64,000 nucleotides of DNA, from positions 434,001 through 498,000 of the forward strand of contig OW568885.1 of assembly GCA_938743325.2 (NCBI GenBank), in the 5' to 3' direction. Both the position numbers and the translations under genes were made by a program. Within the stretch, counting starts at the first letter, position 1. Each line of letters begins with the position of its first letter. Below the pieces are notes generated by a model. The model saw only the letters and a program-made list of their open reading frames with translations. It had not been told where the DNA came from and ran no database searches. Positions 1-9,488 of the stretch are shown one piece after another. This DNA comes from Pycnococcus provasolii (taxonomy: Eukaryota > Chlorophyta > Pseudoscourfieldiophyceae > Pseudoscourfieldiales > Pycnococcaceae).

Positions 1-2
1 GC

Positions 3-743
3 AAGGTGGCTGGCCGGTATCGCAGCTTCGAGGATGCGCGCGCTTTCGTGCGCTCGCTCGGTTTGAAGAGCCAGAAGGCGTGGAGGGAGTGGAGGGCATC
101 AGGCGCGCGCCCGCACGACATACCGAGCACACCTGAGATGACGTACAAGTCATCGGGCTGGACGTCTTGGGGCGACTTCCTCGGATACGCTGTGGGCGAG
201 GAAGCGCGGGTTAGACAACGTACGAACTTTCGGGGCTTCGAGGATGCGCGCGCGTACGTGCGTACGTTCGGTCTGAAGAGCAAGGAGGAGTGGCAGGCGT
301 GGAGTGCGTCAGGCAAGCGACCGTGTGACATTCCCAGCACTCCTCAGACGACGTACGCGTCATCGGGCTGGCTATCTTATGGCGACTTCCTCGGGTACGC
401 GGAGGGCAAGGTGGCTCGCTCGTTTCGCAGCTTCGAGGAAGCGCGTACGTATGTGCGCTCGCTCGGTTTGAAGAGCCAGAAGGCGTGGGAGGCGTGGACT
501 TCGTCAGGCAAGCGACCGCACGACATTCCGAGCCATCCTCATGCGACGTACGCGTCATCGGGCTGGCTATCTATTTGCGACTTCGTCGGATACGCGGGAG
601 GCAAAGTGACTGGCGCGTATAAGCGCAACGCTGCCGCGGCGGGTCTGCGGGCGCTGTTGGACAACGACAAAAAGGATGAGCAAGATGGAGATGACGAGGA
701 CGCACGCCGTCGCAAACAGGCGAAGCGTCCACGCGGCGGATAA
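3..743 (+). CDS. Phage-integrase-repeat (INT_rpt-like) protein, 5' end outside window
   Basis: Three near-identical units of about 65 residues are visible, each running F-RSFE-DAR-x-VR-LGLKS-x-W-x-W-SG-RP-x-DIPS-P-x-TY-x-SSGW-x-DF-GYA. This pattern matches the small repeat that Pfam calls phage-integrase repeat unit, found in many copies in algal and giant-virus proteins; its biochemical role is not established. The frame is open to the first bases and the residues before the first unit (GKVAG) match the linker between units, so more repeats probably lie upstream. The C-terminal 40 residues are Lys/Arg/Asp-rich with a basic end (RRRKQAKRPRGG), which could be a nuclear localisation signal. No integrase catalytic domain is visible in this part. 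DNA binding is an inference only. Confidence 0.75.
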   Translation, partial: KVAGRYRSFEDARAFVRSLGLKSQKAWREWRASGARPHDIPSTPEMTYKSSGWTSWGDFLGYAVGEEARVRQRTNFRGFEDARAYVRTFGLKSKEEWQAWSASGKRPCDIPSTPQTTYASSGWLSYGDFLGYAEGKVARSFRSFEEARTYVRSLGLKSQKAWEAWTSSGKRPHDIPSHPHATYASSGWLSICDFVGYAGGKVTGAYKRNAAAAGLRALLDNDKKDEQDGDDEDARRRKQAKRPRGG

Positions 744-1255
744 GGAAATGTTCCTGTAAATTACAACACGATGTAAATCATGTCACAGTGCCGGACCCAT
801 AAGGAACCTCAATCAAACTCGATGCATCTGAATGAATACGCCAAATGCAAGGCCAAACTGAGACATGCCGACGTTTGTTTCTTTTCCAAGCATGCAAGAA
901 ACACGCACGTAGGGTACTGATCGTGCGCAATGTTCATCATGTTGTCACATAGGTAGTCCCCGAACTACAGTAACTACCCAGAACTGGAGTGTATCCACCT
1001 AAGGGTTAGGGTTACGGTTCGGGTTTCAGAGGGCTTTTTCCCCCGGGTTCTGTTTCGAGGGTCCATGTCCATGTGTTTCATTTTCCACCACAAACGTAAA
1101 CGTTCCCCTCAAATTTCTAAAATTCTTTCTACCTTCAAGATCCAAACGAAACGTATCTGTCCCGTATCTCATCTTATCCTCTTCAGAAGAGAGACTTCAG
1201 CTCGAAGAAGAACATCTTGTTAAGTGGTTGTTATCTGTCAGTGCTATCTGTGCTT
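744..1255. other. Intergenic region with a telomere-like motif
   Basis: No gene is supported here. TGTAA-type motifs just after the preceding stop (near 756 and 771) could be its polyadenylation signal. A short TTAGGG-type stretch lies near 1003-1020, about 240 bases upstream of the PsbP-like start. Confidence 0.5.
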
Positions 1256-2308
1256 ATGAAGTCATCATTTAAGAAGTGCTCGCCGTCTTTTTCAAGAAGT
1301 CTTTCAGTCTTTCCTAAAGGCTTCACATTATCGCGTTCTCGTTCGCGTCATCATCTTGTTGTTGTTGTCGATCATGGATTCCCTTCTTCTTTTCCGTGTC
1401 ATCGGGATAGGAGGCGTGGCGTAGGTTCAAGTCAATCTGCCAATGGCTGCTTTAGTGACAATGTTAATAGCTCCGGTATTAGCGACATTTGTGGGGGTGG
1501 TGGGGGTGGTGTCGAAGGTTGTGATGAGAATGAGACGCTTGGGGTGAAGGAGACTACCTGCTTGTGGAGAAGGGAATTTATGGGGCTTGCAGGTTCTTTC
1601 GTTGCAGCGTCGTCGGGAATCTATGCACAACCTCGAGGAGCACGTGCCGCCGACGTTGGCGACGATGACGACGAAGACGAGGCGGCAGCGGTGGATCGCA
1701 TGAACGACATTCTCGCAAAAAATTACAACGCCGAGGAAGGATTTACCAGCGTCGACTTTCAGGCGAACGCAAGTGCGCCGCGTGTCGCCTTCGACGTGCC
1801 GAAGCGCTGGAAGCCGGTAGGACCCGCAAAGGTAGAGGAGACGCGCGTGACGTACCCAGGCTGGTCGGACCCGGTGACTGGCGTGTCCGCTGACGGTGCG
1901 CAGGTTGCAGTGCGTCGTGTCGACGCGTCCGTCGCAAACATCGAGAACCTCGGACAGGTTGACCGCGTGAACCTCAGCCGTGACCTTGGGCTAGACTCCG
2001 CGCTGCTAAGACGTGGCGACGTCTATGCGAGCCGGTCGAGGAAGGCGGACGACGGAACCGTCTGGTACGAGTGGGACGTCGCCGTCGCGCCCGACGTGAG
2101 TGGCGTTCGCGCGGACGTGACGGCGCTCATGGAGCAGGGCGACGTCGTGCTCGTTAGCGCGAGCGTCGACGCGTCGACGAACCACATGGTCTCGATGCTC
2201 GTGCGCGCCAACCGGAGCGAGTGGTCGGTGGCGGAGAGCGCGCTTCGCGCGATGCGCAAGAGCTTCGGCGCACGAGAGGTCGCGACACCTGAGACTGAGA
2301 CTGTGTAA
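1256..2308 (+). CDS. PsbP-domain protein of the thylakoid lumen
   Basis: The open frame extends upstream only through a TTG. The first ATG (1256) begins a Ser/Arg/Lys-rich, acid-free N-terminus typical of a chloroplast transit peptide. A second targeting signal follows at residues 105-132: a twin arginine (WRREF), a hydrophobic stretch and an A-R-A-A cleavage site, i.e. Tat import into the thylakoid lumen. The mature part (about 160-340) reads as a PsbP/PPD domain: GFTSVDF, the Pro/Trp-containing early strand (VPKRWKPVG), a regularly spaced VDRVNL segment and the late strand KADDGTVWYEWDV. PsbP-family proteins stabilise the oxygen-evolving complex or assist photosystem assembly. The low similarity to canonical PsbP and the long acidic linker after cleavage suggest a PPD-type paralogue rather than PsbP itself. 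Total 350 residues. Confidence 0.85.
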   Translation: MKSSFKKCSPSFSRSLSVFPKGFTLSRSRSRHHLVVVVDHGFPSSFPCHRDRRRGVGSSQSANGCFSDNVNSSGISDICGGGGGGVEGCDENETLGVKETTCLWRREFMGLAGSFVAASSGIYAQPRGARAADVGDDDDEDEAAAVDRMNDILAKNYNAEEGFTSVDFQANASAPRVAFDVPKRWKPVGPAKVEETRVTYPGWSDPVTGVSADGAQVAVRRVDASVANIENLGQVDRVNLSRDLGLDSALLRRGDVYASRSRKADDGTVWYEWDVAVAPDVSGVRADVTALMEQGDVVLVSASVDASTNHMVSMLVRANRSEWSVAESALRAMRKSFGAREVATPETETV

Positions 2309-2759
2309 CCAAAGTCCATTGACAACGAATACTATGATCACCACTGGTAACGTAAAGTTAAGCCAGCTGCCAACCAACGTCACGTTTCCAAGTACATAAA
2401 GTTACAACTGAAAAGTAGTCTACTGTATGTACTTCACGAGGCACGAGTTCACTCAGATACTCACTCACTCAGATACTCACGTATTAAGTTCAAGTTCTGT
2501 GGGTGGTACATTTTGCATTTTGACGTGGGATGGATGGCTTCGAAGAGTTAACTGCATGGAGTTCTTCTCCATTCTCATGTGATTGATTGAGTGAATACCA
2601 TACCTTTACCAGTATGGAATTCGCAGATTCCTGTCGAGAAGAAAAATAAACGTTTTGTACCCTCGAAACCGCAATACAATCTCCGAATTTCGACGCCAGC
2701 CTGAGGTTGGTCAACGCCGCATCCGCATCACCCGGTGGCGTCGCGTGAGCACGGCACGA
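2309..2759. other. Intergenic region
   Basis: AT-richer spacer between two genes on the same strand. It has a short imperfect tandem of CACTCAGATACT near 2450-2480. Nothing else recognised. Confidence 0.4.
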
Positions 2760-5700
2760 ATGGCGTCGCGCACGCTCGCGGCCGGCCGCTCGTCGCCGTG
2801 GACTGGCGGACTCGCGGCCGGGGAGCGACTTGCCGCGGAAGCGTCCGAAAACGTGAGACGAGACGTCGCGTTCGCGGAGAACATGCGCGCGCTGAAACTC
2901 GCCTCCAGCAAGCGCAAGGAGGCGGCTGCGCGCCTCGCAGCGGCCACCTCCTCCACAAACGCGGCGACAAGGTGGAGAAGACGAGCCGGACTCGCGGCGA
3001 AACCGAAGAAAAAGAAGCCGATGCCCAAACCTGAGTCCGAGCCTGCAGCCGCGCACGCGTGCGCGCACGTCGCGAGTGGCGCGGCTGAGGCTGTGATTCC
3101 AGCCACCAAGTCGCAGCGGGCGTTGTGCTTGGAATGCGCGACGTTAAGGGCGACGAGAAGGACAAACATGGGCACATGCGACGACTGCGGCGAGCATGTT
3201 TGCACTACGAGCCTTCACCTTGGAATAGCATCTGGAGGATTTGCCGCGAACGTGTGCACACTGTGCGCGCCAAAGTGGGCGAAGCAATATTCTGACGCCC
3301 AAGCGCCTGAGGCGAAGTCAAGCGACGAGAGTGACAACGCTTACGGTGACGATGCTTATGACACGCAACCCTCTAAGCTCGCCGTATCGGCTCTCGTGGC
3401 TATGCTAGACCTGCGTGATGCTGACACCGAGCAAGCGGCAAACGCGAGGTGGAGGCGTATCGCGAGCGGCGCGCGTCCTACAAACAAGCAGCGTCGCAAG
3501 CTCGAGAAGGAGGAAATGACGAAACGCCGCGAGGCGCAGAAGGCGATGCGCAAGCTGAACGCGAGGCCGCGAGTACGTGTGCCTGGGCAAGCGCGGGCAT
3601 CCGTCGCATGCCTTGCCGACGCCAAGGCGCTTATGGCACCGCCAAATGTGAACATGAGACTTATTGACCTTCGGCGTCCGATGCGCGCGGACTTGATGAG
3701 GCCGCCGGCGCCGCTGCGCGAGGCTATTTACGCGGAGCCCGTGGCAGATTGCATGATGAAGCAGCAGGAGTTCACGACGTCAGCCATCGAAGAGGACGAG
3801 GAAGAGCAGGTGTTGCAGCAGGAGGAAGTTGCGCAGGTTCCCACGCTGCCCAATGCACAGGATGGCACGCTGCGACGGCGCTTGGGATTTACTGGTGTGC
3901 TTGAAAGCCGAAGCACGAAAGAAGAAGAAGAAGAAGACGACGACGAATACGACGACGACGACGACGACGATGATGATGATGACGACTTGCCGCTTGCTGC
4001 CAACTTTGACGCGGCGTACAATCCGGATGAAACGGTGCGACGGCGCTTGGGGTTCACCGGCGTGCCGCGCAGCAGCAGTGATAAAGAAAATGGAAATGAT
4101 GGCTTGACGCCTGCAGGGTCCAAGTCGCCATCCTCAGACTCGTTGGCATCACTACAAATGCGCGTTCGTGCGTTGGAGGCATCGCTTGAGGATGAGGATA
4201 CTGCCGCGTCACCATCTCCGCCTCCGTCATCGCCACCCTTGGAGCCACCACAGAGACTTCCGCCTCTGTCGTCCATTTCGCCACGCGATGATGGCAAGCT
4301 TGATCCGCTTGAACCTCCACGCGCACCACCAACCCCACCATGGGCACGGCCCTCGCCACCAGGCTCGCCCTCTCCGCCATCGCTTGGAAGTCTCACGCCC
4401 GTTTCATCGACATCGTGTAGTGATGACCATGGCGACGACGACGACGACGACGGTTCGGGCGATGTTCAACAGACAAGATCCGAGCCATGCTTTCCAGCCG
4501 AATCATCCACCTCAAGCAACGCTGCGGCTGGAGTGCGACCACGCAGCCTGCCAGGTGCAGTGAAGGAGACCTGGGGAAGTATAACTGACGATCCAGAGGA
4601 GATTTTCGTATTGAAGAACGAATTTGACGAACGGTATCGGAGGTGGAATGTGCGCACCACCACGCTTCACAAGTATCGCGAAGGTGGTACGCCAACGAGA
4701 GCTGTCACGCATGCAGGCGTTGCAAGTCAACTGCCGCCCATCGAACGACGTGCACGTCAGTCGGCAAACCGACGTGCCGAGCGCCTGGTATCAACAGATT
4801 CGACGTACATGTTGCCAACGTGGCCTTCGACTCCATCTTCAGGATCGGAAATTAGTCTCAGCAATGTGTCTCACCGAACGACATCAGAGACCGAAGAGGT
4901 GCATATGCTGCCGCCGTCGGTGCTTTTTTCGCAGCCGCAGCAGCGGACTGCACCAGTCCCACGCTTGCTCGAAGAGTTAGGAGTGTCCACCTCGCAAATG
5001 CCGGTGGAGGCAAGCGTGGAGGCAAGCGTGGAAACGAAGATTGTGTCCACCTCATCCGTGCTGAACGCTTGGCCGTCTCTGCATGCCTTTGTGATTGCCC
5101 CTGCCGAAGCCAGCCTTCCATGGCTCGCGGCTGCCGAAGCGCGTGCCTCGAGAGATCGCGCAATAAATAATTGGCGAAAGGCGTACCGCCTTGCACGTGT
5201 GTACGCGCGTTCGAGCGAGCATCAGAAGGAAAGGCTCGCCGGTGACATCGAGGCAATTCGTCGACGGGTGGACAGGGTGCTTGCTGGAGATGCGGCGAAA
5301 CCGCGTGCGGTGCCGCTAGGGCTCGTGACACGGCGTGCTGCTGAAGATTATGACCCGATGATGGCAGCAGAACTCGGCGCGAATGTGTCGCCTCGACGTA
5401 AACAGCGCGTTCTCGCGGCACATGTGAAGCTACGCAAGGTGCAACTTCGCCGCGATGCTGCTGTGGCGGGAGGTGCCAACGCACTTGCCGCCGCTTCCTC
5501 AGCCGTATCATCCGCCATCAAGGGTATCGCAGCACGCCGCGTGCCACCCCCGCTTCCGGAGACGCCAGCTTGGGCTCGTCCTGCGGTTGTGTGGAGCGAG
5601 CGTCACTTGCAATTAGAGAACAAGGTGAAAGAGGAGGCTGCTGATAAAGATGAGGCTTTGTTCTTTCGCGCTGCAGATGGATCGGTGCAGGGCGGTGGTG

Positions 5701-5780
5701 GCGCCCTTCCTCCCACGGCGGGCCGTCTGCACCGCACGTGGGAGGCTCACATGCGTCTGCGAGGAGCATCCTTATCGTAG
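2760..5780 (+). CDS. Large unknown protein with a zinc-type Cys cluster, two RRRLGFTGV repeats and a KEN box
   Basis: The ATG at 2760 gives 1006 residues; the frame opens upstream only from a TTG. No named family was recognised. Residues 123-169 carry C-x2-C, C-x2-C-x4-C and C-x2-C (Cys 123, 126, 140, 143, 148, 166, 169), spacing compatible with a treble-clef or RING/FYVE-like zinc site. Two copies of RRRLGFTGV sit at about 372-380 and 427-435, separated by a run of Asp/Glu; RRLGF fits the cyclin-docking RxL consensus. DKEN follows at 441-444, a possible KEN-box degron. A Pro/Ser-rich region with many SP sites follows (about 450-590), and then a basic helical C-terminus. Together the short motifs suggest a cell-cycle-regulated protein, but short motifs occur by chance and this is inference. 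Confidence 0.6.
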   Translation: MASRTLAAGRSSPWTGGLAAGERLAAEASENVRRDVAFAENMRALKLASSKRKEAAARLAAATSSTNAATRWRRRAGLAAKPKKKKPMPKPESEPAAAHACAHVASGAAEAVIPATKSQRALCLECATLRATRRTNMGTCDDCGEHVCTTSLHLGIASGGFAANVCTLCAPKWAKQYSDAQAPEAKSSDESDNAYGDDAYDTQPSKLAVSALVAMLDLRDADTEQAANARWRRIASGARPTNKQRRKLEKEEMTKRREAQKAMRKLNARPRVRVPGQARASVACLADAKALMAPPNVNMRLIDLRRPMRADLMRPPAPLREAIYAEPVADCMMKQQEFTTSAIEEDEEEQVLQQEEVAQVPTLPNAQDGTLRRRLGFTGVLESRSTKEEEEEDDDEYDDDDDDDDDDDDLPLAANFDAAYNPDETVRRRLGFTGVPRSSSDKENGNDGLTPAGSKSPSSDSLASLQMRVRALEASLEDEDTAASPSPPPSSPPLEPPQRLPPLSSISPRDDGKLDPLEPPRAPPTPPWARPSPPGSPSPPSLGSLTPVSSTSCSDDHGDDDDDDGSGDVQQTRSEPCFPAESSTSSNAAAGVRPRSLPGAVKETWGSITDDPEEIFVLKNEFDERYRRWNVRTTTLHKYREGGTPTRAVTHAGVASQLPPIERRARQSANRRAERLVSTDSTYMLPTWPSTPSSGSEISLSNVSHRTTSETEEVHMLPPSVLFSQPQQRTAPVPRLLEELGVSTSQMPVEASVEASVETKIVSTSSVLNAWPSLHAFVIAPAEASLPWLAAAEARASRDRAINNWRKAYRLARVYARSSEHQKERLAGDIEAIRRRVDRVLAGDAAKPRAVPLGLVTRRAAEDYDPMMAAELGANVSPRRKQRVLAAHVKLRKVQLRRDAAVAGGANALAAASSAVSSAIKGIAARRVPPPLPETPAWARPAVVWSERHLQLENKVKEEAADKDEALFFRAADGSVQGGGGALPPTAGRLHRTWEAHMRLRGASLS

Positions 5781-6115
5781 CCGCAACGAGTTTGCATGCG
5801 TCAATTCGAAATCATATCATGTATTGTTGTCGTGATTTGTGATTGTGACTGCATGACTAACTAGTCTATTATACAGTATTGTAAATCCTAACCTTGTACA
5901 GTACAATCAATCTAATCTCTCGTAACCAAGAACTGTAAACTCTACTAATAAAATAGACTATTCTGCAGTAAAACTCAACTGTGATGCATCCAAAGCTGTG
6001 CTGAATAGGGTAGTAAGAACTATGTATGTGTGTCACGTCTTCCCGAAATCCGAGGGGGATAATTTTTTTTTTCTGCCCCCGTGGCAAATCAAATCATCCG
6101 CCGAAATCTGCCGAA
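5781..6115. other. AT-rich intergenic region
   Basis: The AT-rich 3' flank of the previous gene, with several TGTAA-like motifs, runs into a T tract (6064-6073) just upstream of the deaminase start. No RNA or coding feature is supported. Confidence 0.4.
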
Positions 6116-7135
6116 ATGGCGCCTGCGCCTTGCGGAGCACGGCCTTGGCGCAGGCAGCAACGTTGCCTTTTATTACTAAAGAAGCGACTCTGCGCGCGGC
6201 TACCACCTGCTCTTGCATCGTGCGAATTGCATTCAGGGGAGTCTCTGCGAGTGCGTCGTCTCGCTCGCGCTCTGCGTGCGCGCTTTCATGGCCGCCACGT
6301 TGCGTTCGTCGACACGCACGTTCCTGGGTCGGTGGGTGGATACGTCGCCGTCGCAGGAGGCGCGGATGATGAGGGTGGAGTGGTGGCGTCGTCGGCGACG
6401 TTCCGCCTCGTTGCCGGTGTGCGAGAGAGGCTTCAGCACGACGATGGTGATGGCGGTGCTGACATCGCGCTTCGACGGCGCATCTTCGCAACAGAACGTT
6501 CAGACCTCGATCGTGCGACTGTTAAATTAACTGCAGGTCGGATGGGAATTGTGCAAGACGGAGACTCTTCGGACGACGACAATGCACGTGCCGTCGCATA
6601 CGTTGATGTCACGGCTGATGCTATACGTGCGTGTGAACGTGCGAGCGTGGAGAGCCGCCAGCCGTTTTTTGCCGACGACGCGCCGCCACTGCCCGACTTG
6701 AAAACTCTACATTCGCTGTCCGTTAACAATCGTTATCGCATTTGGCTCGAATGGGCACGACAGGTGATGGAATGTTCAAGGGAGTGCGATAGAGACGACG
6801 GCGAACCTCTCTGGAGACGCCACCGGGATATAGCTGCGCTCGTCGTTAGCGACGATGGACTGCGTCTTCACGATGTCGCGCGCAACCTCGCAGGAACGAA
6901 CCGTGTTTTTCACGCGGAGATGTGCCTCGCGCTGCGCCCGCAAGCTATCCATAGCAATGAAAACGGCATCGTTCTCGTGACTTTGTCACCTTGCAGAATG
7001 TGCGCGCAGGCGCTTGTGGACGTCGCGTGCACAAGCGGCATGAATTGTATTGACGTCGTGTACGCGGAGAAGGACCATGGCAAGTTGGCGAGCGACACTG
7101 CGCTGGACCGACGCGGGTGGTGCAAACACGTGTGA
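6116..7135 (+). CDS. Zinc-dependent deaminase-fold protein (nucleic acid/nucleotide deaminase type)
   Basis: The hallmark of the cytidine-deaminase fold is present: H-A-E at residues 266-268 (Zn ligand His and proton-shuttle Glu) and S-P-C-x2-C at 291-296 (Zn ligands Cys 293 and 296). The first 200 residues form a separate domain I cannot name. The layout, with a long N-terminal globular part, a single deaminase domain and a short tail, recalls the Bd3614-like group of the deaminase superfamily, which includes algal members; this sub-family call is tentative. The substrate is unknown: tRNA, mRNA, free nucleotide and a biosynthetic role are all possible. An in-frame ATG at 6026 would add 30 residues (with a run IIFFF), but 6116 is preferred because the preceding sequence looks like a 5' UTR with a T tract. 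Total 339 residues. Confidence 0.75.
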   Translation: MAPAPCGARPWRRQQRCLLLLKKRLCARLPPALASCELHSGESLRVRRLARALRARFHGRHVAFVDTHVPGSVGGYVAVAGGADDEGGVVASSATFRLVAGVRERLQHDDGDGGADIALRRRIFATERSDLDRATVKLTAGRMGIVQDGDSSDDDNARAVAYVDVTADAIRACERASVESRQPFFADDAPPLPDLKTLHSLSVNNRYRIWLEWARQVMECSRECDRDDGEPLWRRHRDIAALVVSDDGLRLHDVARNLAGTNRVFHAEMCLALRPQAIHSNENGIVLVTLSPCRMCAQALVDVACTSGMNCIDVVYAEKDHGKLASDTALDRRGWCKHV

Positions 7136-7192
7136 ATTGACGGTGGTACTGTATCATTATTACTCATAAGATGTACAGAAATTTAATAATAA

Positions 7193-8203
7193 TCACTCAT
7201 TGTTCATCATGTCGTGCGCAACTGTCTGCAACTTGTGGTAAACGGCAAACGACGTGCCGAGCGCGAGCGGTGCCTTGACGATGTTTACGGAATATCCCTT
7301 AAATAGGCCTCGAACGCCCTCCGTGGCGAGCACCTCGGTTGTCACTGCATAGGTGCTCGGAAGCTTCGTGGCAGATTGCTTCGTCGCCTGCAGACGTTTG
7401 CGCACGGTGTCGATGGGATATGTCACCGTCTGTCCAAGCAAGCCAGCCATCGCGCCGCACACCGCGTTCGTTCTGTCGCTGCTTTGTTTTGAAGCCAGTC
7501 CTGAAGAGTACGCATGACTTCGCAGCCACTCGTATGATGCCCACGTCACGCCGCTGTACGGCACCATTCCCGCGAGCGTGAGTCCAACGCCAGCGAACGG
7601 CCCTCGTGGGCCGCCTCTGCGCCAGTGCTGTGTCATTTCCCGCACCGCCTCTTTAAGGTTCGCCGGCCCGTGCTCGTCGCCTCCTCTGCCTCCTCTGCCT
7701 GAAACGGCTATTCGCACGCGCGCGAGTTCGAGCGGGTACGTGGTGAGCACTGCGACGGCGCCTGCAACGCATCCCGATAGCCAGTGTCTTGCTGCGAGCG
7801 GCAGGTTGTTGGCTTTTTCGTCGAGATATTCCGCGACGAGGTCGTGTGCCGCGAAGTTGATTGCTGCGTTCGGCACGATGCGTGCGAGTTGCGCGGTGTT
7901 CCCTCGAAAGAGGCTGAGCCAACCGTCTTCCGCAACCATCGTGCGTGCTCGCGACATTGCGTGCGTCCACGTGAATGGCGTTGAGTCGACTTGATAGATG
8001 ACCTTGACCCGGTCAAGCGGCGCCTCGAGCGTTTTCGCGACGGCACCTGCGGTCGCGCCGCAGATGAGGTTGGACACGACACGCGCGGTCAGGGTCTTCC
8101 TTTGGTGACTTGAGGAAGCAGCATCCGACCCCAAGGACGACGACTGTTTCCTGATTTCCCGCTCGGATGCGAGAGTGGTGGACGACAGAGCGCGCTGCAC
8201 CAT
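7193..8203 (-). CDS. Mitochondrial carrier, SLC25A42/Leu5-like (probable CoA or adenine-nucleotide carrier)
   Basis: Three mitochondrial-carrier repeats are visible with the signature P-x-[DE]-x-x-[KR]: PLDRVK, PLELAR and PIDTVR, each followed by the second half-motif (LFRGN, GVG, LFKGYS). The segments VPNAAINFAAHD and VKAPLALGTSF resemble the SLC25A42/Leu5 branch (CoA/ADP exchange across the inner mitochondrial membrane). The substrate is inferred from overall resemblance only. The ATG at 8203 gives 336 residues with a Ser-rich N-terminal extension of about 45 residues before the first carrier repeat. The frame stays open upstream to a TTG at 8323 with a presequence-like composition, so an upstream exon is possible. 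The gene is convergent with the deaminase gene, 57 bases away. Confidence 0.88.
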   Translation of the reverse strand: MVQRALSSTTLASEREIRKQSSSLGSDAASSSHQRKTLTARVVSNLICGATAGAVAKTLEAPLDRVKVIYQVDSTPFTWTHAMSRARTMVAEDGWLSLFRGNTAQLARIVPNAAINFAAHDLVAEYLDEKANNLPLAARHWLSGCVAGAVAVLTTYPLELARVRIAVSGRGGRGGDEHGPANLKEAVREMTQHWRRGGPRGPFAGVGLTLAGMVPYSGVTWASYEWLRSHAYSSGLASKQSSDRTNAVCGAMAGLLGQTVTYPIDTVRKRLQATKQSATKLPSTYAVTTEVLATEGVRGLFKGYSVNIVKAPLALGTSFAVYHKLQTVAHDMMNNE

Positions 8204-8472
8204 TTTCTTGGAGAAGAACCAAAAGCCACAACCTTCACGGATGAAACGAGCAGGAGACGGCAGGAGAGCAGATTCGCGAAGGCAGGCGGCCACGCGGATA
8301 ACGCGGCGGATGACACTCACCAAAACTACCGTAAACTGCGCGGGTCTCTGAGCCTGACTCTGCGCCGCACAAAGTAGGGGTTGGGGGGAGGAGGAATTTG
8401 AGTCTTCGCATGCCGAGGTTTATTAGGGGTCTGGTTTAGGGGTTACATGTTAGAAACAGCATAAGCCTTTAA

Positions 8473-9265
8473 CACTATTCGTTCCAAGTGTGCGAATTCG
8501 GACACCCCTAAAAATCCGACTCCCCTCCCCTCCCTTCCCCGACCAAACAGAACGGAGAGGTCTTGCCCATTCTCGCCGATCCGTGGCGTCGTTTTCGCTG
8601 TGGCGGCGCACACGGTGTGCACGTCACCTGTGCTTTTCAGACAGGGTTCCTTGTATTCGCGCGAAGGTTTTGCACGTCCTGAAGGTGTTAAGGCACACAT
8701 TTGCGAAAACGACGACCACGACAACGCTCGCGACGGCGACGGCGACATGGGGTGCGACGGCGATGGCGACATGGGGTGCGACGCCGACACCGACGCCGAC
8801 GGCTCACATGAGCTGACCGGCTGGCTCTCAGGCCGGCAGACTATCTGTTTGGGTGTTGGTGGTCTTTAAGTAACAACATCTTGTAACATGTGTATAAAAA
8901 CTTCACCTCTCTCTCTTCTTAAGGTGCCTTAAGATGTCCCTCTCCCTTAAGGTCGACACCACCTACCCACGTTGGCTCGAGAAAGATGAGATGTTGTTAC
9001 ATGTACTTACATGTTGACCAAAACCAACGCGCCAACCACTGAGTATCTCAGCTAGCCACTCAGCCACTCAGCCAGCGACACTTTGTGGCCTTGTCGGCCG
9101 CTCAACGTCGACGCCATGACATCTGCCGACATGTCTCGTCTAACAGGGACTTGGTCGTAGGGACAAGTCGGGCAGAATTCAAACCGGGAAAAGGCTGAGG
9201 GTTTGAGTGGAGTTTTACCCTGGAGTTTTTCAGTTTTTCCCCAATTCTGCCCGGAACGAATAGTG
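8473..9265. mobile_element. TTAA-flanked TIR element, piggyBac-like non-autonomous
   Basis: A perfect 17-base inverted repeat lies at 8469-8485 (TTAACACTATTCGTTCC) and 9253-9269. If the outer TTAA is the target-site duplication, the element is 793 bp with 13-bp TIRs beginning CACTATTC. TTAA targets are characteristic of piggyBac-type transposons. No transposase frame is visible, so it would be a non-autonomous copy (MITE). An inner imperfect foldback (about 8870-9010) shares a core with the element at 27230-27656: a variant of AACAACATC, then two CCTTAAGGT-type boxes. The interior also carries a tandem GCGACATGGGGTGCGACG-like repeat (8745-8785). The element lies in the 5' flank of the mitochondrial carrier gene. 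Confidence 0.75.
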
Positions 9266-9300
9266 TTAAGGTAGTCGTGTACTTGTGTCGTCACACGTAC

Positions 9301-9451
9301 TTACTGTAACGTCCATAAGAAGAAGAAGATCATGGCGTAATTGAAAAGGAGGCGATGAAAAGGGTCTAAGTTCCCGCGCGTTCCACTCACCCCGAACAAA
9401 TCTGTCGGACGGGTGGTAGTAGTAGTGGTGGTGGTGGTAGTGGTGGTGGTG

Positions 9452-9488
<37 letters not shown>

